Shown in pieces: positions 55,713-63,974 of a stretch of 64,000 nucleotides of DNA (the stretch's first letter is position 1; the number at the start of each line of letters is the position of its first letter). The notes under the pieces are model-generated. The model was not told the DNA's origin and did not search any database. It saw only the letters and a list, made by a program, of their open reading frames with translations. Source of the stretch: GCA-003244245 sp050700115 (GTDB lineage Bacteria; Actinomycetota; Actinomycetes; Mycobacteriales; Pseudonocardiaceae); contig JBOHGG010000009.1 in assembly GCA_050700115.1 (NCBI GenBank), positions 1 to 64,000 on the forward strand, in the 5' to 3' direction. Position numbers and translations under genes: made by a program.

Positions 55713-56581
55713 TCGGCGAGCGCGGCGAGCAGGGCTCGGACGGACATCGCCCGGCGGTGGGCGGCACCGGCGAGCTCGTCCAGCGCGCACTCCGGGTCGG
55801 CGGGCGGGCCGAGGTGGGTGCAGCCCCGCGGGCAGTTCGCGATCGCCTGGGCCAGGTCGCCGAAGGCGCGGACCACGTCATCGGGCGTCACGTGCGCCAG
55901 CCCGAAGGAGCGGATCCCCGGGGTGTCCACCACCCACCCGCCGCCAGGCAGCGGCATCGCCACCGCGGAGCTGGAAGTGTGCCGGCCCTTGCCCACCCCG
56001 CTGACCGCTGCGGTCGCCCGGAGAGCGTCCGGCACCAGCCGGTTCACCAGCGTCGACTTGCCCACTCCGGAATGCCCGACCAGGACCGAGACCTGACCCG
56101 CCAGCCGCGCTCGCACCGCATCCACCCCGATCTCCGGGGCGGTGACCAGCACCGGCAGGTCCAGCGCGGCGTAGCGCTCCAGCACCGCGTCCGGTGCGGC
56201 GAGGTCCCGCTTGGTCAGGCAGAGCACCGGTTCCAGGCCCCCGGCGTAGCCAGCCACCAGGCACCGGTCGATCAGCCCGGTGCGCGGTGGTGGATCGGCC
56301 AGTGAGGCGACGATGAGCAGCTGCTCGGCGTTGGCCACCACGATCCGCTCGTAGGGGTCGGTGTCATCGGCTGTGCGGCGCAGCACGCTGGACCGCTCGT
56401 CGACCCGGATGATCCGCGCCAGCCCATCCGGTGCACCGCTGACCTCCCCGACCAGCCCGACCCGATCACCCACTGCAACCGGGGTACGTCCGAGCTCCCG
56501 GGCCCGCATCGCGGTCACCCGGACGATCGGGTCGCCATCGGGTGCGCAGGTCCATCGACCGCGGTCCACCGCCACCACCAT
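55709..56581 (-). CDS. rsgA: Ribosome small subunit-dependent GTPase RsgA
   Basis: 290 residues from the ATG at 56581. N-terminal OB-fold (DRGRWTCAPDGD), circularly permuted GTPase with G4 CLTKRDL, G1 VGHSGVGKST and G3 DTPGIRSFG, and the C-terminal zinc site NCPRGCTHLGPPADPECAL. Assists 30S maturation. The actinobacterial N-terminal tail is also encoded upstream in frame (DESDVRVRPGRRGSRPRSKRRPEHADA, ~56585-56680), but no ATG, GTG or TTG precedes it until an ATG at 56890 deep inside aroA. True start uncertain. Confidence 0.88.
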   Translation of the reverse strand: MVVAVDRGRWTCAPDGDPIVRVTAMRARELGRTPVAVGDRVGLVGEVSGAPDGLARIIRVDERSSVLRRTADDTDPYERIVVANAEQLLIVASLADPPPRTGLIDRCLVAGYAGGLEPVLCLTKRDLAAPDAVLERYAALDLPVLVTAPEIGVDAVRARLAGQVSVLVGHSGVGKSTLVNRLVPDALRATAAVSGVGKGRHTSSSAVAMPLPGGGWVVDTPGIRSFGLAHVTPDDVVRAFGDLAQAIANCPRGCTHLGPPADPECALDELAGAAHRRAMSVRALLAALAD

Positions 56582-56733
56582 CGCGGGTGTCGCGTCGGCG
56601 TGCTCGGGGCGACGCTTGCTGCGCGGGCGGGAACCGCGCCGCCCCGGCCGGACTCGGACATCGGATTCGTCGAGGCGGTGGCTTTTGCGGGGGCCACTGT
56701 GGGCACCACTGTGGGGGACGCTCCCAGGCTGGC

Positions 56734-58053
56734 TCAGCCGGCACCACCCGCCAGCATCGCCGACCAGCTCGCCCCGAACTCCGGCAACGTCTTGGTCGTC
56801 GCGGCGATGTCGTCGACCACGATCCCCGGCACCACCAGGCCGAGGATCGCGCCCGCGGTGGCCATCCGGTGATCGGCGTAGACGGCCCATGGCCGGCCTG
56901 GATCCGCGCGCAACGGCCGGGGGTGGATCTCCAGGCCGTCGGGGATCTCGCGGACGTCGCCGCCCAGCGCCCCGATCTCGGTGGCCAGCGCGGCCAACCG
57001 GTCGGTCTCGTGCCCGCGCAGGTGGGCTATCCCGCGCAGCCGCGAAGGCCCGGTGGCCAGTGCGGCCAGTGCGGCCACCGTCGGGGTGAGCTCTCCGGCA
57101 TCGTGCAGGTCGGCGTCCACACCGTCAAGCCGCTCAGGACCCAACACGGTCAGCCCGCGTTCGTACCGGCCCACCCGGCAACCCATCTGGGCGAGTAGTG
57201 GGCGGATTGCGTCGCCGGCCTGGGTGGTTCGACTCGGCCAGCCCGGAACGGTCACCTGCCCACCGGTGACCGCCGCTGCGGCCAGGAACACTGCTGCGTT
57301 CGTCAGGTCCGGCTCGACGTCATGCTCGCCGCCTGCGACCGGGCCGGGGGCCACCCGCCACCACGTCGTGCCGTCGGTGTCCACCTCCACCCCGCGATCG
57401 GTCAGCATCTGCACGGTCATGTCGATATGCGGTCGGGACGGGACGGGCGGGCCGTCGTGATGAACCGTGATCCCGTCGTCGTACCCGGCGGCGGACAGCA
57501 GCAATCCGGAGACGAACTGCGAGGAAGCCGAGGCATCAATCCACACCTCGCCGCCCCGCCGCGGGCGGAGACCGTGCAACACGAATGGCAGCGTGTCCCC
57601 GTCCACCCGGCAACCCAGCGCACGCAACGCGGCCAGCATGGCGCCTATCGGTCGCTGCCGGGCCCGCTCGTCGCCGTCGAAGCCAACCGGGCCGTCGGCC
57701 AGCGCGGCCAGTGGCGGCACGAAGCGCATCACGGTGCCGGCCAGCCCGCAGTCCACGGTGGCGTCTCCGCGCAGGCCGCCGTGTGCGGCTACCTCCAGTT
57801 CGCCGCTGCGGTCGGTAACCGGCACTCCCAAGGCGCGCAGTGCGCCGATCATGAGATCGGTGTCCCGGCTGCGCAGTGCGCCCCGGACGGTGCCGCCGGT
57901 ACCGGCCAGCGCGGTCAGCAGGAGAGCCCGGTTGGTGATTGACTTAGATCCCGGCACGGTCACGGTGGCTCGTACCGGTTCGGGCGCCAGTGGCGCGGCC
58001 CACGGCAGCTGAGTGAATGTCGTCACGGCGCCAATCATTGCGTACCCGGCCAT
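56734..58053 (-). CDS. aroA: 3-phosphoshikimate 1-carboxyvinyltransferase (EPSP synthase)
   Basis: 439 residues. GSKSITNRALLLTALA (shikimate-3-phosphate and PEP binding), GLAGTVMRFVPPLAALADG, DLHDAGELTPTVAALAALA, and HLRGHETDRLAALATEI are all diagnostic. Sixth step of aromatic amino-acid synthesis. An ATG at 58038 could replace the one at 58053. Divergent from the SRAP gene. The neighbours rsgA and SRAP match mycobacteria. Confidence 0.94.
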   Translation of the reverse strand: MAGYAMIGAVTTFTQLPWAAPLAPEPVRATVTVPGSKSITNRALLLTALAGTGGTVRGALRSRDTDLMIGALRALGVPVTDRSGELEVAAHGGLRGDATVDCGLAGTVMRFVPPLAALADGPVGFDGDERARQRPIGAMLAALRALGCRVDGDTLPFVLHGLRPRRGGEVWIDASASSQFVSGLLLSAAGYDDGITVHHDGPPVPSRPHIDMTVQMLTDRGVEVDTDGTTWWRVAPGPVAGGEHDVEPDLTNAAVFLAAAAVTGGQVTVPGWPSRTTQAGDAIRPLLAQMGCRVGRYERGLTVLGPERLDGVDADLHDAGELTPTVAALAALATGPSRLRGIAHLRGHETDRLAALATEIGALGGDVREIPDGLEIHPRPLRADPGRPWAVYADHRMATAGAILGLVVPGIVVDDIAATTKTLPEFGASWSAMLAGGAG

Positions 58054-58081
58054 CGCGTACTGGGCGTGCCACGATGACCCT

Positions 58082-58843
58082 ATGTGCGGCCGGTACGCCT
58101 CAACCAGGAATCCCGCGACGCTGGCCGTCGAGTTCGACGCGCTCGACGCTACCGACGGTGCAGCGCCGGGGGCTGACTACAACGTCGCACCGACCAAACC
58201 CGTGTTCTCGGTCGTGACCCGGCATCCCCGTGATGCCGAGGCAATCCCCGACCGGGACCGCACGGTGCGCAGCATCCGGGTGATGCGTTGGGGACTGGTG
58301 CCGCACTGGGCGAAGGATCCGGCCGTCGGATCCCGGATGATCAACGCGCGAGCCGAGAGCGCCGCCACCAAGCCCGCGTTCCGCGATGCGGTGGCCAGGC
58401 GGCGCTGCCTGCTGCCGGCCGACGGCTGGTACGAGTGGCAGGCCGCGCCCGGGAGCCGGCGCAAGCAGCCGTTCTTCATCACCTCAGCGGACGGCTCCGG
58501 GCTGGCCCTGGCCGGGCTGTGGGCTACCTGGCGGGGCGCCGACACCACCGCACCCCCGCTGGTGAGCTGCGCGGTGGTCACCACCGACGCGGTCGGTCCG
58601 CTGGCCGAGATCCATGACCGGATGCCGCTGCTCCTGCCCTCCCACGCATGGGAGGCGTGGCTGGATCCGGATTCCGACGATCCGAGCCGGCTGCTCGCGC
58701 CACCGGCCGCGGAGCTGGTGGCTGCGCTGGAGCTGCGGCCGGTATCCACGGCGGTGAACGACGTCCGCCGCGCCGGCCCTGAACTGGTCGAACGGCGTGA
58801 ACCGGAGCAGCCTCCGCTGCTGAATCTGGACCAGGTCCAGTGA
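58082..58843 (+). CDS. SRAP-domain (HMCES/YedK-like) abasic-site DNA crosslinking protein
   Basis: 253 residues starting MCGRY, so after Met removal the catalytic Cys2 is N-terminal. Other active-site residues: Asn in DYNVAPT, Glu in INARAES, and His in EIHDRMP. These proteins form a thiazolidine crosslink with abasic sites in single-stranded DNA and protect them. The 69-base longer frame upstream would bury Cys2, so the ATG at 58082 is certain. Confidence 0.94.
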   Translation: MCGRYASTRNPATLAVEFDALDATDGAAPGADYNVAPTKPVFSVVTRHPRDAEAIPDRDRTVRSIRVMRWGLVPHWAKDPAVGSRMINARAESAATKPAFRDAVARRRCLLPADGWYEWQAAPGSRRKQPFFITSADGSGLALAGLWATWRGADTTAPPLVSCAVVTTDAVGPLAEIHDRMPLLLPSHAWEAWLDPDSDDPSRLLAPPAAELVAALELRPVSTAVNDVRRAGPELVERREPEQPPLLNLDQVQ

Positions 58844-59451
58844 CCGAACTGACCGTCGTGACGCCACATGGCCCGGCCCGCGTTGAACCGCACTGCTGCC
58901 CGCAAGGCACTGCGGCGCTGCTGCTCGGGCACGGTGCGGGTGGGTCCACCGGCACACCCGATCTGGTGGCCGCCACCAGGTCTGCGATCGCCAACGGGGT
59001 GCACGTGGCGCTGATCACACAGCCCTACCGGGTCGCGGGTCGGCGTGCCCCGGCGCCGGCCCGGCAGCTCGACGAGGCGTGGCTGGCCGTCGCCGCGCAC
59101 CTGGCGGGCGGGATCTTCGCCGGTCTCCCGCTGATCTTCGGGGGCCGGTCTTCGGGGGCCAGAGTGGCGTGTCGAACTGCGGCGGCGGGGGGTGCGGTGG
59201 GCGTGTTGTGCCTGGCCTTCCCGGTGCACCCACCCGGGCGGCCGGACCGCAGCCGGATGGGCGAGCTGGAAGGGGTGGACGTGCCGGTGCTGGTAGTGCA
59301 GGGGGAGCGGGATCCGTTCGGTCGCCCAGAGCCCGCCATCGGGCGGGAGGTCGTACTGCTGCCCGGCGACCACTCGCTCAAGATCGACCCCGCGGCGGTA
59401 GGACGGGCGGTGGCGGAGTGGCTGCCGCGCCGGCTTAGGCCGTTGGGTTGA
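58840..59451 (+). CDS. Small alpha/beta-hydrolase (KANL3/Tex30-like)
   Basis: 203 residues. LLLGHGAGGSTGTPDL near the start, nucleophile elbow GGRSSGARV, Asp in VQGERDPFG and His in LPGDHSLK give a complete catalytic triad. Substrate unknown. GTG at 58840 overlaps the SRAP stop (GTGA), so the two are co-translated. Confidence 0.87.
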   Translation: MTELTVVTPHGPARVEPHCCPQGTAALLLGHGAGGSTGTPDLVAATRSAIANGVHVALITQPYRVAGRRAPAPARQLDEAWLAVAAHLAGGIFAGLPLIFGGRSSGARVACRTAAAGGAVGVLCLAFPVHPPGRPDRSRMGELEGVDVPVLVVQGERDPFGRPEPAIGREVVLLPGDHSLKIDPAAVGRAVAEWLPRRLRPLG

Positions 59452-59458
59452 TGGGTCC

Positions 59459-59484
59459 GGAATGCCGACGCCCCGTGCGGCGTT
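59459..59484 (+). promoter_or_regulatory. SigR-type promoter (GGAAT-N18-GTT) in front of sigR
   Basis: GGAAT at 59459-59463 and GTT at 59482-59484 with exactly 18 bases between them, the known sigmaR/SigH consensus. It predicts a start near 59490, next to the GTG at 59494. This implies autoregulation and a thiol-stress-induced long SigR form. Confidence 0.8.
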
Positions 59485-59493
59485 GCTCGGGCC

Positions 59494-60363
59494 GTGGCAC
59501 CCACAGTCCAACCGGTCCGTGACCGGACGCGCGACCGCGTGGCGCGGCAGCGCAGACTCACTTCACCGGGCCGAACGCCTGGCTGGCGCGTACCCTCAAC
59601 CATCAATGCACATCTGGGCATGGGGGTGGTCGGCGTGACGGCAGCCGACAGTACCGAACCCACCCAGCCTGGGCAGCCCGAATCGAGCCCCGATAGGACG
59701 CCCGTCAGGACCCAGGAAAGGACTACGGTGCCAGGCGGCCCGGAGAGCACGGATCAGGGCAGCGCGGATCAGGGCGTTCAGGAGACACCCGAGCAGCGCA
59801 CCGCCCGCTTCGAGCGCGACGCCATGCCCTTGATCGACCAGCTCTACGCGGCGGCGCTACGGATGACTCGCAATCCGGCCGATGCCGAGGACCTTGTGCA
59901 GGAGACCTACCTCAAGGCCTATGGCGCCTTCAAGTCATTCCGCGCGGGTACCAACCTGCGGGCGTGGCTATACCGCATCCTGACCAATACCTACATCAAC
60001 GGGTACCGCAAGCGGCAGCGCCAGCCGCCTGCGCAACCCACCGAGGAGATCACCGACTGGCAGCTGGCTCAGGCTGAGCAGCACACCTCGTCGGGCCTGC
60101 GGTCGGCGGAGATGGAAGCATTGGACCGGTTGCCCGACTCCGACGTCAAGGAAGCCCTGAGCCAGCTGACCGAAGACTTCCGGATGGCGGTCTACCTCGC
60201 TGACGTCGAGGGCTTCGCGTACAAGGAGATCGCCGAGATCATGGGTACCCCGATCGGGACCGTGATGTCCCGGTTGCACCGGGGGCGCAAGCAACTGCGT
60301 GACACGCTCACCGGAGTGGCCCGCGAGCGGGGCTTCCTGCGCGATGCGGAGGTCGCGTCATGA
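59494..60363 (+). CDS. sigR: ECF sigma factor SigR/SigH (thiol-oxidative stress)
   Basis: Full frame 289 residues. Region 2 LIDQLYAAALRMTRNPADAEDLVQETYLKAYGAFKSF and NLRAWLYRILTNTYINGYRK, region 4 ALSQLTEDFRMAVYLADVEGFAYKEIAEIMGTPIGTVMSRLHRGRKQL. Directs thioredoxin and mycothiol gene expression when RsrA is oxidised. Internal starts at ATG 59620 and GTG 59635 would give the short form. The GTG at 59494 would give a long form from the autoregulated promoter, parallel to Streptomyces SigR-prime. The stop overlaps rsrA (ATGA). Confidence 0.95.
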   Translation: MAPTVQPVRDRTRDRVARQRRLTSPGRTPGWRVPSTINAHLGMGVVGVTAADSTEPTQPGQPESSPDRTPVRTQERTTVPGGPESTDQGSADQGVQETPEQRTARFERDAMPLIDQLYAAALRMTRNPADAEDLVQETYLKAYGAFKSFRAGTNLRAWLYRILTNTYINGYRKRQRQPPAQPTEEITDWQLAQAEQHTSSGLRSAEMEALDRLPDSDVKEALSQLTEDFRMAVYLADVEGFAYKEIAEIMGTPIGTVMSRLHRGRKQLRDTLTGVARERGFLRDAEVAS

Positions 60364-60722
60364 GCTGCGGCGACCCGCACGAGACCGACTGCAGCGAGGT
60401 ACTCGCCGAGCTGTGGCTGTTCCTGGACAACGAGTGCGATCGCGAGCGGCGGGGGCTGTTGCAGCGCCATCTGGACGAGTGTGGCCCCTGTCTGGCCGAA
60501 CTCGGTCTCGACAACCACCTCAAGGAGTTGCTGGCCCGCAAGTGCGGTGGCGACCACGCACCCGACGCGCTCAAACAACGGCTGCGTCAGTCGATCCGGG
60601 AGATCATGTCGCGCCAGGCCGTCCTCGGCGCGGAGGTGACCGTCGAGCGCAGCGACGACGGCGTCGTCGTGGAGGTGGTGACCACCGTCGAGAGTCACCT
60701 GCGGCTATCACCCGAGCGCTGA
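60360..60722 (+). CDS. rsrA: Zinc-binding redox anti-sigma factor RsrA
   Basis: 120 residues. H37-x3-C41-x2-C44 forms the ZAS motif, and C11 is present as in Streptomyces RsrA, where C11, C41 and C44 and His37 bind zinc and form the redox switch. Under reduced conditions it holds SigR; disulfide stress releases it. ATG at 60360 overlaps the sigR stop, ensuring stoichiometric synthesis. Confidence 0.95.
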   Translation: MSCGDPHETDCSEVLAELWLFLDNECDRERRGLLQRHLDECGPCLAELGLDNHLKELLARKCGGDHAPDALKQRLRQSIREIMSRQAVLGAEVTVERSDDGVVVEVVTTVESHLRLSPER

Positions 60723-60731
60723 GGTCACAGC

Positions 60732-60772
60732 GCCCGCGGGGGCCCGTCACGTCCGCTGACGGGCCCGCGGGC
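60732..60772. terminator. Bidirectional stem-loop terminator between rsrA and bL37
   Basis: 60732-60749 pairs with 60757-60772 (16 bp with a two-base bulge) around a 7-base loop; very GC-rich, no U-tract. It lies between convergent genes. Confidence 0.75.
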
Positions 60773-60776
60773 GGGC

Positions 60777-60851
60777 TCAGCTGTTCGGTCGCTTGCCGTG
60801 GTTGGCGGCGTTCTTCTTCCGGTCACGCTTCTTGCGGCCCCGTTTGGACAC
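60777..60851 (-). CDS. 50S ribosomal protein bL37
   Basis: 24-residue, highly basic peptide: begins (M)SKRGRKKRDRKK and ends AANHGKRPNS. This matches the small actinobacterial ribosomal protein bL37 first seen in mycobacterial 70S structures. GTG start at 60851 with AGGGAGGA eight bases upstream. Too short for most gene finders. Convergent with rsrA and divergent from the biotinyl-protein gene. Confidence 0.88.
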   Translation of the reverse strand: MSKRGRKKRDRKKNAANHGKRPNS

Positions 60852-60999
60852 GGCGGCTGTCCTCCCTGTAACGATCGATCTTGGGCGAATGATTGATTGC
60901 GATCGTTGATGAGTGTGTCACGGTGCGCGATAGCTGCGCCGACCATGGGCCGCTCACCGTGGTTGGATGGCGGTGCCGAAGCCTCGAGGAGGGCGATCC

Positions 61000-61215
61000 A
61001 TGACTGAGGAGATCCGGGCCGAGATGGTGGCCAGCGTGTGGAAGATCGTGGTCGCCGAGGGCGACGCGGTGTCCGACGGCGACACGCTGGTGATCCTCGA
61101 GTCGATGAAGATGGAGATCCCGGTCGTGTCCGAGGTCGAAGGAACCATCGCGAAACTGGCGGTTTCGGAGGGCGACGTTGTGCAGCAAGGTGACCTGATC
61201 GCCGTCGTCGAGTGA
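61000..61215 (+). CDS. Biotinylated protein TB7.3-type (biotinyl/lipoyl attachment domain)
   Basis: 71 residues, exactly the length of mycobacterial TB7.3 (Rv3221c). The modification site is K37 in ESMKME, with the flanking beta-hairpins VWKIVVAEGDAVSDGDTL and GTIAKLAVSEGDVVQQGDLIAVVE. Acts as a mobile carboxyl carrier for a biotin-dependent carboxylase. ATG at 61000 after GGAGGGC. The stand-alone biotin carboxylase at 25.0 kb is a possible partner. Confidence 0.92.
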   Translation: MTEEIRAEMVASVWKIVVAEGDAVSDGDTLVILESMKMEIPVVSEVEGTIAKLAVSEGDVVQQGDLIAVVE

Positions 61216-61240
61216 CGTTACGTGAGGTGGGTGAGTCGCG

Positions 61241-62761
61241 GTGTCGACGCTGAGCGAACTGCTCGCTGCGCACACCCACCTGCCCGACGTAACAGTCGGT
61301 CACCTGCAGCGAATCGTGGCCGAGTGGCAATTGCTCGCTGATCTGTCCTTCGCTGATCTGCTGATGTGGGTCCCGTTAGACGTGACTGATGTCACCGACG
61401 TCACCGACGTCACCGACGTCACCGACCAGGCGCAAGGCTTCCTCTGCGTGGCTCACGTCCGACCCACCACCGGCCCCACCGCCCATCCCGAGGACGTGGT
61501 CGGCACCCGTGCTGCGGACACCGAGCGGCCGCTGTTGAGCCAAGCGCTGGGGGACGGCTGCGTCCAGCGTGACGAGCAGCCGCGCTGGATGCGAGGCATT
61601 CCGGTGCGTCGCGAGGCCATGCCGGCGCGGCTGGGGGAGCGCAGGATCGCCGTTATCGGGCGCGAGGCGAACCTGGCGATGCCCCGGGTGCCGAGCCCGC
61701 TGGAGATCGCGTACCTGGGAGTCGCCGCGGACCTGTGCCAGATGCTGGCCGAGGGCACCTTCCCGGACACCAGCACCGCCCCGGACCGTCAATGCCCTCG
61801 AGCGGGCGACGGCTTGCTCCGGCTGAATCCCGCCGGGGTCGTGATCTACGCCAGTCCTAATGCGCTGTCCGCCTATCACCGGATGGGGCACGGCGCCGAC
61901 CTCCGGGGCGAGCAACTCGCGCCGCTGACTCGCCGGCTGATCTCCGACTCGTTCGACGCCGCCGAGGTCGCCCAGCGGATCCGCGCCGCGGTGGACGGTA
62001 GTGCGAGCACGCGGATCGAGGCCGACGCCGACGGCGCCACGATGCTGTTCCGCGCGCTGCCGCTGCGCCCGCGAGGCGAGCCGGCCGGGGCGCTGGTGCT
62101 GGTCCGCGATGTGACCGATGTGCGCAGCCGGGACCGTGCGCTGCTGTCCAAGGACGCCACCATCAGGGAGATTCACCACCGGGTGAAGAACAACCTGCAG
62201 ACGGTGGCGGCGCTACTGCGGCTGCAGTCCCGCCGCACGCCGAATGTCGAGGCACGCCAAGCGCTGCAGGAGTCGGTGCGCCGGGTGGCTTCCATCGCGA
62301 TGGTGCACGAGACACTGTCGATCTCCCTGGACGAGCGAGTCGACATCGATGACGTGGTGGACAAGGTGCTCCCGATGATCGCCGAGGTGTCAGGCGAGGC
62401 CAGCCGGGTCGTCGTCAGGCGAGAGGGCGCATTCGGGGTACTGGCGGCCGAGCTCGCCACCCCACTGGTCATGGTGCTCACGGAGCTGGTGCAAAACGCC
62501 CTGGAGCACGCCTTCGAACCGGGCCGGGACGGCGAGGTGGTACTTCGCGCTGAGCGATCCGCCGGATCCCTGGAGGTGATCGTCTCCGACGACGGCTGCG
62601 GGCTTCCGCCGGAGTTCTCCTTGGAACGGGCCGAGCGGCTCGGGTTGCAGATCGTTCGCACCCTGGTCGGCTCCGAGCTGCGAGGATCCCTAGACCTGCA
62701 GCGCAGACAACCCCGCGGCACCGTGGCGTCGCTGCGGCTGCCGCTGATCACGCACCGTTGA
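61241..62761 (+). CDS. pdtaS: Sensor histidine kinase PdtaS
   Basis: 506 residues, no membrane segment. GAF domain (~1-170), PAS domain (~185-290), then the HisKA_2 dimerisation helix with IREIHHRVKNNLQTVAALLRLQSRR (H312 or H313 phosphorylated) and HATPase (LTELVQNALEHAFEPG, SDDGCGLP, GLQIVRTLV). Its partner PdtaR is an ANTAR-type RNA-binding antiterminator in mycobacteria. GTG start at 61241. Contains a VTD repeat tract within the GAF domain. Confidence 0.94.
   Translation: MSTLSELLAAHTHLPDVTVGHLQRIVAEWQLLADLSFADLLMWVPLDVTDVTDVTDVTDVTDQAQGFLCVAHVRPTTGPTAHPEDVVGTRAADTERPLLSQALGDGCVQRDEQPRWMRGIPVRREAMPARLGERRIAVIGREANLAMPRVPSPLEIAYLGVAADLCQMLAEGTFPDTSTAPDRQCPRAGDGLLRLNPAGVVIYASPNALSAYHRMGHGADLRGEQLAPLTRRLISDSFDAAEVAQRIRAAVDGSASTRIEADADGATMLFRALPLRPRGEPAGALVLVRDVTDVRSRDRALLSKDATIREIHHRVKNNLQTVAALLRLQSRRTPNVEARQALQESVRRVASIAMVHETLSISLDERVDIDDVVDKVLPMIAEVSGEASRVVVRREGAFGVLAAELATPLVMVLTELVQNALEHAFEPGRDGEVVLRAERSAGSLEVIVSDDGCGLPPEFSLERAERLGLQIVRTLVGSELRGSLDLQRRQPRGTVASLRLPLITHR
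61382..61426 (+). repeat. 9-bp tandem repeat inside pdtaS
   Basis: One variant unit and four identical GTCACCGAC units encode five consecutive VTD tripeptides near residues 48-62 of the GAF domain. In-frame, so length change would alter only the loop size. Confidence 0.85.
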
Positions 62762-62788
62762 AACCGAGCCCGGTAGCCCGACACCGAT

Positions 62789-62828
62789 GACGAGGGGCCC
62801 GGCACCTGACGGTACCGGGCCCCTCGTC
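62789..62828. terminator. Bidirectional terminator between pdtaS and whiB1
   Basis: 62789-62802 pairs perfectly with 62815-62828 (14 bp) around a 12-base loop. Outer ACCGA/TCGGT pairing extends the stem. It lies between convergent genes. Confidence 0.8.
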
Positions 62829-62848
62829 GGTCCTGCTGGTTACGCGGA

Positions 62849-63103
62849 TCAGGCGCCGGTACGGGCCCCGGTACGAGCATTACGCCGCTTGAGGGCGCGT
62901 CGCTCGTCCTCGCTCATGCCGCCCCATACGCCGGCGTCCTGCCCGGATGTGAGTGCCCAGTTCAGGCACTCGACATTGACCGGGCAACGTCGGCAGACGG
63001 TCTTCGCCTCGGCGATCTGCAGCAGAGCGGGACCGCTGGTTCCCACGGGGAAGAACAGCTCCGGGTCCTCGTCTCGGCAGGCCGCGTGATGGCGCCAGTC
63101 CAT
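62849..63103 (-). CDS. whiB1: WhiB-family iron-sulfur transcription factor WhiB1
   Basis: 84 residues from the ATG at 63103 (MDWRHHAACRDEDPELFFP), preceded by GAGGAG. Cluster cysteines C9, C37, C40 and C46 and the turn GVWGG match mycobacterial WhiB1, an NO-sensitive 4Fe-4S protein that binds the principal sigma factor and is essential in M. tuberculosis. Neighbour of pdtaS as in Rv3219-Rv3220c. Confidence 0.95.
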   Translation of the reverse strand: MDWRHHAACRDEDPELFFPVGTSGPALLQIAEAKTVCRRCPVNVECLNWALTSGQDAGVWGGMSEDERRALKRRNARTGARTGA

Positions 63104-63584
63104 GGTACTTGCTCCTCGTTGATCGCGCTGGTGATCTCTGTGTCCCAGCACCGTCATCGTCTGTCATTGGGGCTTGTGAATGATTTCACGATCGTCCGCG
63201 ATGTCAAGAGGTCCTACGGACGCAGTGAGTCAATTCACCCGGCGGATACCTGCTGGTCGAACTGCTCACCGCATGTGAAACCGATTCAGAAGCCTTACTT
63301 CGGGATAACTGTGCGTCACAGTCGCTTGACGCGAGGTGTTACTGCCGCCCTACCCAAACCGCCTACTCCGCTCGGACACCGCGATACGTTCACCGCGGTG
63401 CACCGCCGGGGAAGCCGGCACCGACCGAGAGGTCAGTGGACTCACAGCAGCTAGCCCTACAAGCCTTAACGAGACCGCCCGCCAGAACGTTTCGCCCCAA
63501 TTTCGGGACCGGGTGTGTCGTCCAGTCGTGATGAGGCCCGGCCGTGGTAGAGGAGCGGGTGCGGTCGGTGGTTAACCTGCTGCG
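63104..63584. other. 481-base regulatory spacer upstream of whiB1
   Basis: No gene. It contains the CRP-like site at 63175-63190, a CTGTG-x3-CACAG dyad near 63310-63322, and the promoters of whiB1 (minus) and the downstream membrane-protein gene (plus). The frames crossing it have no recognisable domain. Confidence 0.5.
63175..63190. promoter_or_regulatory. CRP/Cmr-type site upstream of whiB1
   Basis: TGTGA-N6-TCACG, one mismatch from the TGTGA-N6-TCACA consensus, 72 bases before the whiB1 start. M. tuberculosis whiB1 is known to be controlled by the cAMP receptor protein, so the arrangement appears conserved. Confidence 0.65.
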
Positions 63585-63974
63585 GTGACCGCCACCCCCC
63601 GCCCGGTATGGGCCGCAGGCGTGCTCGTCGGGCTGCAGGGCTTGGCCGGAGTTGCGATCGCGGTCGGGCTGCTCGTCCTGGCTGTGCGCGGACGCACTGG
63701 TCCGGTGCCGATCCTGGCCACTGCGGTGTGGCTGGCCGGCTTCGGGGTGATCCTGCTCGCCATCGGCGTGAATCTGGTGCGGGGCCGCCACGGTGCTCGC
63801 ACTCCGGCCATCGTCGCTCAGCTGCTGCTGCTCGGTGTCTGCTGGTACGCCGCGGTCCCATCCTCGCAGCCTGCCTACGGAGTGCTGGCCGCGGCGTTCT
63901 GTGTCGCCGTACTGGTGCTGCTGTTCTGCCCGCCTGCGCTGCGTTGGGTCACCGGGCGTGACGGGTTCAGTTGA
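63585..63974 (+). CDS. Four-TM integral membrane protein (Rv3217c-type)
   Basis: 129 residues with four hydrophobic helices (WAAGVLVGLQGLAGVAIAVG, ILATAVWLAGFGVILLAIG, AQLLLLGVCWYAAV, YGVLAAAFCVAVLVLLF). No catalytic motif. Conserved next to whiB1 in Actinobacteria, function unknown. GTG start at 63585. Confidence 0.8.
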   Translation: MTATPRPVWAAGVLVGLQGLAGVAIAVGLLVLAVRGRTGPVPILATAVWLAGFGVILLAIGVNLVRGRHGARTPAIVAQLLLLGVCWYAAVPSSQPAYGVLAAAFCVAVLVLLFCPPALRWVTGRDGFS

